Assembly (NCBI RefSeq): GCF_002893095.1
Contig: NZ_PKQQ01000001.1
Location: 434,001-498,000 of the forward strand
Reading direction: 5' to 3'
DNA: 64,000 nucleotides
Source of the DNA: Stenotrophomonas sp. VV52
GTDB lineage: Bacteria > Pseudomonadota > Gammaproteobacteria > Xanthomonadales > Xanthomonadaceae
The notes under the pieces were generated by a model. The model was given only the letters and a program-made list of their open reading frames with translations. It made no database searches and had not been told where the DNA came from. The translations under genes and the position numbers were made by a program. Of this stretch, positions 1-7,694 are shown in pieces. The stretch's first letter is position 1; each line of letters opens with the position of its first letter.

Positions 1-591
1 GACCTCGACGTTGGCGAGGCGGCGCAGGCGTTCGCTGGCGGCGGCGACGACGCGGGCGCTGGTGTCGATGCAGACGTAGCGTTTGGCATGCGGGGCGACC
101 AGTTCGGCGAGCACGCCGTCGCCGGAGGCGATGTCGAGCACGTCGCCGGTTTCCAGCAGCGGCAGCGCGGTGCGGGCGAGGGCTTCCCAGGTACGGCCGG
201 GGGAGTAGTGGCGCTCCATGTCGCCGGCGACGCTGTCGGCCCAGTTCTGGTCGGCGGCGCGGCTGGCGAGCACGGCGGCCACGCGTTCCGCATCCTGGCG
301 CAGCAGGGGATCGTCGCTGCCGGTGCTCAGGGCATGCCACAATGCACGCTGCGCGGGGTCAAGCGCGGCGTCGTCGAAGCGGTAGTAGGCCGAGACGCCA
401 GCGCGGCGGTCGCGGACCAGGCCGGCCTCTTTGAGCCGGGCCAGGTGGGTGGACACCCGGGGCTGGGCCAGGGTGGTGATGGCCGAGAGCTCGGCCACGG
501 TGAGTTCTTCCTGCTCCAGCAAGGTGAGCAGGCGTACGCGGGTGGCGTCGGCGAACACTTTCAGCCGGACCGACCAGTCCTCGAGATCCAT
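1..591 (-). CDS. ArsR-family regulator fused to SAM-dependent methyltransferase domain (partial)
   Basis: The gene starts at ATG 591 on the minus strand and runs off the left edge, so only about 197 residues are visible. Residues 1-85 form an ArsR winged helix: a VFADATRVRLLTLLEQEELTV segment is followed by the recognition-helix stretch LAQPRVSTHLARLKEAGLV. A linker then leads into a Rossmann methyltransferase fold with the SAM motif LDIASGDGVLAELV and an acidic CID further on. This architecture matches the ArsR-methyltransferase regulators that include SahR, which controls methionine and SAM recycling in Proteobacteria. That assignment is inference, because the target genes (for example metF and metH) would lie outside the window. 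A long palindrome overlaps the start and suggests autoregulation. Confidence 0.8.
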   Translation of the reverse strand, partial: MDLEDWSVRLKVFADATRVRLLTLLEQEELTVAELSAITTLAQPRVSTHLARLKEAGLVRDRRAGVSAYYRFDDAALDPAQRALWHALSTGSDDPLLRQDAERVAAVLASRAADQNWADSVAGDMERHYSPGRTWEALARTALPLLETGDVLDIASGDGVLAELVAPHAKRYVCIDTSARVVAAASERLRRLANVEV

Positions 592-623
592 AAATATCTA
601 CCTATCGCGATATAGAGATATTT
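592..623. promoter_or_regulatory. Long palindromic operator at the start of the ArsR-methyltransferase gene
   Basis: A 32-bp inverted repeat is centred at 607.5. The outer arms are AAATATCT (592-599) and AGATATTT (616-623). Between them, after three unpaired bases on each side, is the perfect palindrome TATCGCGATA (603-612). It abuts the start codon at 591 and is AT-rich in a GC-rich setting, as expected for an autoregulatory ArsR operator. Which regulator binds it is inferred. Confidence 0.6.
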
Positions 624-675
624 TCGTCCGTGGGTGCCTCGTGGGTCAAGTGAGGTGGAACGGGCCGTTCCCCGC

Positions 676-681
676 TACAAT
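676..681 (+). promoter_or_regulatory. Candidate -10 box for the acyl-CoA dehydrogenase gene
   Basis: TACAAT lies 54 bp upstream of the GTG start at 735. No convincing -35 hexamer is visible at 16-18 bp. The same TACAAT hexamer recurs upstream of gdhB, mtnA and the GH92 gene in this window. Confidence 0.35.
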
Positions 682-734
682 CCTTCCATGCGGCTGCGTA
701 TTGTGGCCTCCAGCCATGTTCCTGGGAGGGTGTT

Positions 735-1883
<1,149 letters not shown>

Positions 1884-1906
1884 TCCAACGCCAAGCCGTG
1901 CAATAC

Positions 1907-1931
1907 ATCGGGGCCCTTCTTGGGCCCCGAT
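1907..1931 (+). terminator. Terminator hairpin after the acyl-CoA dehydrogenase gene
   Basis: The ten-base stem ATCGGGGCCC pairs with GGGCCCCGAT around the loop TTCTT. Only a weak T-rich tail follows, so it may act as a factor-assisted terminator or 3' stabiliser. Confidence 0.65.
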
Positions 1932-1962
1932 TGCTATTGGGCGCTTGATTGCATGGTGTGCG

Positions 1963-1987
1963 GTAGAGCCGGGCCTTGCCCGGCTGC
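1963..1987 (+). repeat. SMAG (GTAG-type REP) element
   Basis: GTAG is followed by the stem AGCCGGGC/GCCCGGCT, typical of the SMAG palindromes of Stenotrophomonas. It heads the composite element that continues through the linker TTGGATTCGGGCGAACAGCC into the long inverted repeat that follows. Confidence 0.8.
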
Positions 1988-2020
1988 TGTTGGATTCGGG
2001 CGAACAGCCGTGGGTTGCGA

Positions 2021-2144
2021 GGTTTCCCTGGTCAGGGCCGTCGGGTGCGGGTTTGTGGGGGACGCTGCAAGTACGTCCATGTAAGCTCATCGCCGCATCC
2101 ATGCGGCTCGTGCCCCCTCAAACCCACCCCCGCCGACCCTCCGA
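2021..2144. repeat. Long inverted-repeat element, copy A (identical to copy C)
   Basis: These 124 bp are identical to 12825-12948. Outer arms at about 2034-2061 and 2113-2140 pair imperfectly, with GGGTTTGTGGGGG against CCCCCTCAAACCC as the best block. Inside are a hairpin GCCGCAT-CC-ATGCGGC (2092-2107) and a near-palindrome GTACGTCCATGTA. No gene lies in 1884-2656. The stretch 2145-2346 between copies A and B holds a decayed arm (GGTTTACGGGGGAC at about 2213) and nothing coding. Confidence 0.85.
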
Positions 2145-2346
2145 CAGTGCCTCGGAGGCCACAGGAGAAGCCGGTGTGCCGACCGATGGTCGACACGAAT
2201 GCGTGCTTTGATGGTTTACGGGGGACACGCATGGCGTGTCACTACGCGGTGCGTCCTGCCCACGGATGCAGGCTTGGTAGGGTTGGTTCCCAAACAACCG
2301 CCGTGAAATCGCCCGCGTCCGGTAACGCATGGAAATCGAACGAAAC

Positions 2347-2373
2347 CCCATGTCGGCCGTAGGCCGACATGGG
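2347..2373. other. Perfect 12-bp-stem hairpin between repeat copies
   Basis: CCCATGTCGGCC pairs perfectly with GGCCGACATGGG around the three-base loop GTA. It lies between repeat copies A and B with no T-tract on either strand, so it looks like a REP-type palindrome rather than a terminator. Confidence 0.6.
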
Positions 2374-2404
2374 CGTTTCCCATGGCCACCGGCCAATTGT
2401 CAAA

Positions 2405-2510
2405 GGGTCGCCCGGGGTCGGTTTGCGGGGGACTCGGCGCCATGGATGGCGTCCGCGTAGCCTACATGGACGTACTTGCGGCGACCCCGCAAACCGGCAC
2501 CGGGCGGCCC
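2405..2510 (-). repeat. Long inverted-repeat element, copy B (inverted, diverged)
   Basis: The 26-bp outer arms at 2405-2430 and 2485-2510 differ at three positions, with GGTTTGCGGGG/CCCCGCAAACC perfect at the inner end. The interior holds CGCCAT-GG-ATGGCG (2438-2451) and TACATGGACGTAC. It is a diverged relative of copy A in the opposite orientation. Its own inverted SMAG and linker lie on its right side. Confidence 0.75.
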
Positions 2511-2558
2511 AAGCCAGGGAACCCTTGCACCCCAGGGCTGTTCGCCCAAAACCAACAA

Positions 2559-2583
2559 CAGCCGGGCAGGGCCCGGCGCCACG
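2559..2583 (-). repeat. Degenerate SMAG element
   Basis: On the minus strand the sequence reads GTGGCGCCGGGC followed by CCTGCCCGGCTG, a SMAG palindrome with GTGG in place of GTAG. It belongs to the composite element of copy B. Confidence 0.6.
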
Positions 2584-2604
2584 CAACGTTGGCAACTGCC
2601 GAAC

Positions 2605-2635
2605 AAAAAAGGCCCCGGATCGCTCCGGGGCCTTT
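2605..2635 (-). terminator. Rho-independent terminator of the RND efflux operon
   Basis: On the minus strand GGCCCCGGA-GCGA-TCCGGGGCC is followed by TTTTTT. It lies just downstream of the RND transporter stop codon. Confidence 0.85.
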
Positions 2636-2656
2636 CGCATTACAAGTTACTGCAGA

Positions 2657-5600
2657 TCACCGATCCGGACGATGCACCGTATTCGCGTCGCCCTGGCGTT
2701 CCAGGAACTCCTTGGACGGTTCGTCCAGCTTGTCGCCCAGCATGCGGCGGACCACCACGAAGAACACCGGGATCATCAGCAGGCCGAGGAAGGTGGCGAA
2801 CACCATGCCACCAATCACGCCGGTACCGATTGCGTGACGCGCGTTGGCGCCGGCGCCGGTCGAGATCGCCATCGGGATCACGCCCATGATGAACGCGAAC
2901 GACGTCATCAGGATCGGGCGGAAGCGCAGGCGCGCCGCCTCGATCGTCGCATCGCGCAGGTTCCGGCCCGCCGCCCGCTGCTCCACCGCGAACTCCACGA
3001 TCAGGATCGCGTTCTTCGCCGCCAGGCCGATCACCGTGATCAGGCCGATCTTGAAGTACAGATCGTTCGGCAGCCCGCGCGCCAGCGAGAACGCCAGCGC
3101 ACCCAGCACGCCCAGCGGCACCACCAGCAGCACCGCCACCGGGATCGACCAGCTTTCATACAGCGCCGCAAGGCACAGGAAAACCACCACGATCGACAGC
3201 ACCAGCAGCAGCGTCGCCGCGTTGCCCGCCAGGATTTCCTGGTAGGACATGCCCGACCAGTCGTAGCCGAAGCCCGCCGGCAGGTCGTCCTGCACGATGC
3301 GCTCCATCGCCTGCATCGCCTCGCCCGAACTGCGGCCCGGTGCCTGCGAACCCACGATGTTGATCGCCGAATACCCGTTGTAACGGCTCAGCGACGGCGG
3401 CGCCGACACCCATTCCGAACGTACCACCGTGCTCAGCGGAATCATTGCCGGCGTACCGTCCGCGTTGGTCTGCAGCGAACTCGGCGTGTAGAAGCTGTTC
3501 AACGACTCCGCCCCGGTCCGGAACGGACCGTCGGCCTGCATCGTCACCCGCTTGATGCGGCCCTGGTAGAAGAAGTCGTTCACGTACACCGGCGCCAGCA
3601 TCAGCTGGATCGTGCTGTACACGTCCGACACCGACAGCCCCATCGTCTGCGCCTGTACCCGATCCACATGCAACTGCAGCTGCGGTGCGTTTTCAAGCCC
3701 GTTCGGGCGCACGCCCGTCAACAGTTCCTTCTCTTCCGCCGCCTTGCCCAGCAGCGTGTTGCGCGCCTGCGTCAACTGCTCGAAGCCCACGCCGCCACGG
3801 TCCTGCAGCCACATGTCGAAGCCGCCGAACTGGCCCAGGCCCTGAACCGTCGGCAGGTTGACCACGAAGATCTGTGCTTCCTTGATCCCGTAGAACGCGC
3901 CGTTCATGTTGCCGATGAACTCCGGCACCGTGATGTCACGGTCCGCCCACGGCTTGAGCCGAATGAAGCCCATGCCCACGTTTTCGCCCGAACCCACGAA
4001 GCTGAAACCGGCCACCTGCAGCATGCCCTCGAACCCATCCTGCTTTTCCAGGATCCCGCGCATCTGCGCGAAGGTTGCGTTGGTCTGCGCCTTGGTCGAA
4101 CCCGGCGGCAGCTGCACGATCGCCAGCGCATAGCCCTGGTCTTCTTCCGGCAGGAAGCTGCCCGGCATGCGCGTGAACAGGAAACCGCACAGCACCGTCA
4201 GCACCACGAACAGGATCATCCAGCGCGGCGCATGCTTCACCGCCGACGTGATGTGGCCCACGTAGGTGCCGCTGACCTTGTCGTAGTACTTGTTGAACGT
4301 GCGGTACACCACGTTCGGCTCGCCGTGCGTCGGCTTCAGGAACGTCGCACACAGTGCCGGCGTGAAGCCCAGCGCCAGGAACGCCGAGAACGCCATCGCG
4401 ATCGCAATGGTCAGCGCGAACTGCTTGTAGATCTCGCCGGCCGCGCCGCCCTGCAGCGCCGACGGAATGAACACCGCCGCCAGCACCACCGTGATCGCCA
4501 CCACCGCACCGGTGATCTGGGTCATGGCCTTCTGGGTCGCCGCCTTCGGTGGCAGCTTCTCCTCGGTCATGATGCGCTCGACGTTCTCGATCACCACGAT
4601 CGCGTCATCCACCACGATGCCGATCGCCAGCACCATCGCGAACAGCGTCAGCTGGTTGATCGTGAAGCCGATGATGCTCATGCCCAGGAACGTGCCGAGC
4701 AGCGCCACCGGAATGACCAGCGTCGGGATCAGCGTCGCCCGGAAGTTCTGCAGGAAGATCAGCATCACCAGGAAGACCAGCACGATCGCTTCGACCAGGG
4801 TCTTGACCACTTCCTCGATCGAGATCTTCACGAACGTGGTGCTGTCGTACGGCGAGAACCAGGTCACGCCGGCCGGGAAGCTCGGCTGCAGCTCTTCCAT
4901 CTTCGCGCGCACCGCGTCCGCCACGTTCAGTGCGTTCGCGCCCGGCAGCAGCTGGATCGCGAACGCACCGGTCGGCTTGCCGTTGTACTGCGTGTCGAAG
5001 CCGTAGTTGTTGGCGCCGAAGGCAATCCGCGCCACGTCCTTCAGCATCACCCGCGAGCCGTCTGCATTGGCGCGCAGGATGATGTTCTCGAACTGGTCAG
5101 GCGAGCTGAAGCGCCCTTCGGCCGAGACCGTGGCGGTGAAGTAATGCCCGGCCGGGGACGGATCCGAACCCAGCGAACCGGCTGCGAACTGCACGTTCTG
5201 CGCCTTGATCGCCGCCAGCACTTGGGTGGCCGACAGCCCGAAGCCCTGCATGCGTTCCGGGTTGAGCCAGATGTTCATGGCGTACTCGGAACCGAACTGC
5301 TGGGTGCTGCCGACGCCGGGGATACGCGAGATCTGGTCGAGCACGCGCGAGCCCACGATGTCGTTGAGCGCGTCGCGGGTGATCGACTCGCGGTCCGACT
5401 GCAGCGCCACCACCATCAGGAAGCCGGCGTTGGCCTTGGCCACCACCACGCCCTGCTGGGTCACTTCGGTGGGCAGGCGCGGCGTGGCCAGCGACACCTT
5501 GTTCTGCACCTGCACCTGCGCGATGTCCGCATCGGTGCCGGTTTCGAAGGTCAGGGTGATCTGCGCACGACCGTTCGAGGCCGACGAGGAACTGAAGTAC

Positions 5601-5827
5601 AGCAGGTGGTCGATACCGGTCAGCTGCTGCTCGATCACCTGGGTGACCGACTTTTCGGTGGTGTCGGCGCTGGCGCCGGGGTAGGTGGCGCTCACCGTCA
5701 CCTGCGGCGGTGCGATGCTTGGGTAGGACTCCACGCCCAGACCCAGGATCGAGATCACGCCCGCAAGCGAGATCAGGATCGCGACCACCCAGGCGAATAC
5801 CGGGTGTTCAATGAAAAATTTAGGCAT
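2657..5827 (-). CDS. RND multidrug efflux inner-membrane transporter (AcrB/MexB type)
   Basis: The 1056-residue hydrophobe/amphiphile efflux transporter starts MPKFFIEHPVFAWVVA with the first membrane helix. It keeps the proton-relay Asp pair in GIVVDDAIVVIENVER (about residue 405) and the Lys in GLAAKNAILIVEFA, in the arrangement of twelve helices with two large periplasmic loops. It should act as a periplasmic drug/proton antiporter trimer with the adaptor encoded 15 bp upstream. No outer-membrane channel gene and no regulator gene adjoin, so the pump probably borrows a TolC-like channel. It resembles one of the Sme pumps of Stenotrophomonas, but I cannot tell which. Confidence 0.93.
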   Translation of the reverse strand: MPKFFIEHPVFAWVVAILISLAGVISILGLGVESYPSIAPPQVTVSATYPGASADTTEKSVTQVIEQQLTGIDHLLYFSSSSASNGRAQITLTFETGTDADIAQVQVQNKVSLATPRLPTEVTQQGVVVAKANAGFLMVVALQSDRESITRDALNDIVGSRVLDQISRIPGVGSTQQFGSEYAMNIWLNPERMQGFGLSATQVLAAIKAQNVQFAAGSLGSDPSPAGHYFTATVSAEGRFSSPDQFENIILRANADGSRVMLKDVARIAFGANNYGFDTQYNGKPTGAFAIQLLPGANALNVADAVRAKMEELQPSFPAGVTWFSPYDSTTFVKISIEEVVKTLVEAIVLVFLVMLIFLQNFRATLIPTLVIPVALLGTFLGMSIIGFTINQLTLFAMVLAIGIVVDDAIVVIENVERIMTEEKLPPKAATQKAMTQITGAVVAITVVLAAVFIPSALQGGAAGEIYKQFALTIAIAMAFSAFLALGFTPALCATFLKPTHGEPNVVYRTFNKYYDKVSGTYVGHITSAVKHAPRWMILFVVLTVLCGFLFTRMPGSFLPEEDQGYALAIVQLPPGSTKAQTNATFAQMRGILEKQDGFEGMLQVAGFSFVGSGENVGMGFIRLKPWADRDITVPEFIGNMNGAFYGIKEAQIFVVNLPTVQGLGQFGGFDMWLQDRGGVGFEQLTQARNTLLGKAAEEKELLTGVRPNGLENAPQLQLHVDRVQAQTMGLSVSDVYSTIQLMLAPVYVNDFFYQGRIKRVTMQADGPFRTGAESLNSFYTPSSLQTNADGTPAMIPLSTVVRSEWVSAPPSLSRYNGYSAINIVGSQAPGRSSGEAMQAMERIVQDDLPAGFGYDWSGMSYQEILAGNAATLLLVLSIVVVFLCLAALYESWSIPVAVLLVVPLGVLGALAFSLARGLPNDLYFKIGLITVIGLAAKNAILIVEFAVEQRAAGRNLRDATIEAARLRFRPILMTSFAFIMGVIPMAISTGAGANARHAIGTGVIGGMVFATFLGLLMIPVFFVVVRRMLGDKLDEPSKEFLERQGDANTVHRPDR

Positions 5828-5842
5828 GACGGAGGGTTCCCG

Positions 5843-7117
5843 TTACTGCTTGGTCGGTTCGGCAGCCGGAGCGCCGTCGGAGGGCTTGGCGGCCGCGTCG
5901 GCAGGTGCCGCAGCGTCGGCCTGCGCGGCCGGTGCCTGGCCGGCAGCGGCGGGCGCAGCGCCCGCCGGAGCCTGCCCATTGGCCCCCGGAGCGGTCGGGC
6001 TCCACGGCTTGGCCGTGGCCGGCGCATCTTCCTTCACCTTCTGCACGCCGGCGACGATCACCTGGTCGCCCGGCTGCAGGCCGCTGCTGACCAGCCAGTT
6101 GCTGCCCTGCTGGCCTTCGGTGACGACGTTCTTGCGCACCACCTTGCCGTCCTTGCCGACCACCATCACGAAGCCGCCGACGGTATCGCGCTGCAGCGCC
6201 TGCAGCGGTATCAGGAACGCGTTCTTGCGCTCACCGAGGACCGCCTGGAAGCTGACGAACGAGCCCGGCAGCAGGATCTTGTCCGGGTTCGGAAGCACCG
6301 CGCGCAGGGTCACTGCGCCGGTCGATGGGTCGACCACGGCCGAGGAGTAGTCCAGCGTGCCCGGATGCTCATAGGCGGTGCCGTCGGAGAGCTTCACCGC
6401 CACCGTCGACTTGCCGTCGCCGGCCAGTGCCACCGAGCCCTTGGCTTCGGCCTGGCGCAGCTGGGTCAGTTCGTCCGAGCTCATCGAGAAGTTCACGTAC
6501 AGCGGGTCGAGCTGGTCCACGGTGGTCAGCAGGGTGATGTCGCCCTGGCCGACCAGCGCACCTTCGGTCACCTGCTGCTTGCCGGCGCGGCCGTCGATCG
6601 GCGAGGTCACCTGGGCATAGCCGAGGTTGATCTTCGCGTTCGACAGCGCGGCCTGCGCCTGCTGCACGGCGGCGGCGGAGGAGCGTTCGTTGGCTTCGGC
6701 CGCGTCCAGGTCCGACTTGGACACGAACTGCTGCGGCGCCAGCGAACGGGCGCGGACGGCGGCGGCCCGGGCATTGGCCGCGGTCGCCTGTGCCGAGGCC
6801 AGCTCGGCCTGCGAGGCATTCAATGCGGCCTGCAGCGGCGCCGGGTCGATCAGGAACATCACCTGGCCCTGCTTGACGTCCTGGCCTTCCTGGTAGACGC
6901 GCTTGAGCAGCACGCCCGGCACGCGGGCGCGCACGTCGGCGCTGCGATACGGCGACAGGCGGCCGACCATCTCACGCTGCAGCGGCAGGGTATCGGCCTT
7001 GGCTTCGATCACGCCCACTTCCGGCGGCGGGGGCGTCTGTTGTTCCGGCTTCTTGCAGGCGGCCAACGCGACGGCGACTGCGCACGTCAGGGCGAGGGTG
7101 CGGAGTGGGGCGATCAT
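5843..7117 (-). CDS. RND efflux periplasmic adaptor lipoprotein (AcrA/MexA type)
   Basis: The 424-residue membrane fusion protein links the adjacent RND transporter to an outer-membrane channel. The start at ATG 7117 puts a lipoprotein signal up front: a hydrophobic run ends in ALAACKK, with Cys as the lipid site. Then come the biotinyl-lipoyl-like and hairpin regions (GVLLKRVYQEGQDVKQGQ, the coiled coil, and NLGYAQVTSPIDGRAGK) and the beta-barrel and proximal domains. An unusual Ala/Pro-rich tail of about 55 residues follows the conserved domains. An in-frame GTG farther upstream would extend the protein past the signal peptide and is rejected. The last four bases overlap a short upstream reading frame. 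Confidence 0.92.
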   Translation of the reverse strand: MIAPLRTLALTCAVAVALAACKKPEQQTPPPPEVGVIEAKADTLPLQREMVGRLSPYRSADVRARVPGVLLKRVYQEGQDVKQGQVMFLIDPAPLQAALNASQAELASAQATAANARAAAVRARSLAPQQFVSKSDLDAAEANERSSAAAVQQAQAALSNAKINLGYAQVTSPIDGRAGKQQVTEGALVGQGDITLLTTVDQLDPLYVNFSMSSDELTQLRQAEAKGSVALAGDGKSTVAVKLSDGTAYEHPGTLDYSSAVVDPSTGAVTLRAVLPNPDKILLPGSFVSFQAVLGERKNAFLIPLQALQRDTVGGFVMVVGKDGKVVRKNVVTEGQQGSNWLVSSGLQPGDQVIVAGVQKVKEDAPATAKPWSPTAPGANGQAPAGAAPAAAGQAPAAQADAAAPADAAAKPSDGAPAAEPTKQ

Positions 7118-7428
7118 CGGGGGGAACTCCGGTGTTGGTTTGAATGCTGGGGGTGGACCGCGACCGGCGCAACGCACGCGCGCGGGTAGCTGTCCACGGG
7201 AATGTCGGCCCACCGGCGCCGCCGCGAGGCGTCTGCACGAAGGGAGAAATACGGTACGGCGATCCTGCTCAATAGCAGGTGGCTCATGAAGTGCGGGTCG
7301 TCATGCCGGTCCGGGCCGGCGCCGAGTCGCAACAGGGTCTGTTCAGTGATGTGAAATCCGACAGCACCGTTCCACACGCGGTGATCGCGTGCATCCAGCA
7401 CGGCGGCGGTGGGGGTGGGGGAAGTCAC
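7114..7428 (-). CDS. Possible short leader ORF upstream of the efflux adaptor gene
   Basis: A 104-codon frame starts at GTG 7428 and ends in TGA overlapping the adaptor ATG (ATGA), which would allow translational coupling. The start lies almost at the transcription start predicted from the promoter at 7433-7464. The product is hydrophilic, matches no family I know, and its codon use is less GC-biased at third positions than its neighbours. It may be an untranslated leader of about 310 nt instead. Confidence 0.25.
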   Translation of the reverse strand: MTSPTPTAAVLDARDHRVWNGAVGFHITEQTLLRLGAGPDRHDDPHFMSHLLLSRIAVPYFSLRADASRRRRWADIPVDSYPRACVAPVAVHPQHSNQHRSSPR

Positions 7429-7432
7429 GCGG

Positions 7433-7464
7433 TGGACTATACCGTCCAGTTCAGAATTGGTGAA
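7433..7464 (-). promoter_or_regulatory. Promoter and candidate operator of the efflux operon
   Basis: On the minus strand the -35 TTCACC (7459-7464) and -10 TATAGT (7436-7441) are 17 bp apart, a good sigma-70 arrangement. An inverted repeat TGGAC-N6-GTCCA (7433-7448) covers the -10 box, where a repressor would block transcription. No regulator gene is adjacent. The remaining gap up to gdhB shows nothing else I can support. Confidence 0.5.
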
Positions 7465-7651
7465 GCATGGCTTTCGACACGGTTCGTTGTGCGCGTCGTC
7501 AAGTTGCCATGTCCAGTGCCGATGCTGTCATGCACATGTCGGATGCAGCACATTCCATACTCTGGCGCACTGATCAACGTGCGACGTAAACGCCAACCAA
7601 CCCGAAAACCCTTATTCCGTCCTGCAGCAAGGTGTTTTCGTGCGGTAGGGC

Positions 7652-7657
7652 TACAAT
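7652..7657 (+). promoter_or_regulatory. Candidate -10 box for gdhB
   Basis: TACAAT lies 38 bp before the ATG at 7695, giving a leader of about 30 nt. No clear -35 box is visible. Confidence 0.35.
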
Positions 7658-7694
7658 TTCATTTTCCCAACTGGGCAACACGCATCGCTCTGCC

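Noticed and set aside
1963..2583. CRISPR array
   Set aside because: Repeats are palindromes of different lengths at irregular distances in both orientations, with no constant spacer size and no cas genes.
2657..7117. Naming the efflux pump as a specific Sme system
   Set aside because: The two-gene layout fits more than one Sme pump and I cannot align it to reference sequences here.
2369..7189. 1606-residue plus-strand open frame
   Set aside because: It is antisense to the RND efflux operon, has a Arg/His-rich composition typical of GC-rich shadow frames, and runs through intergenic repeats.
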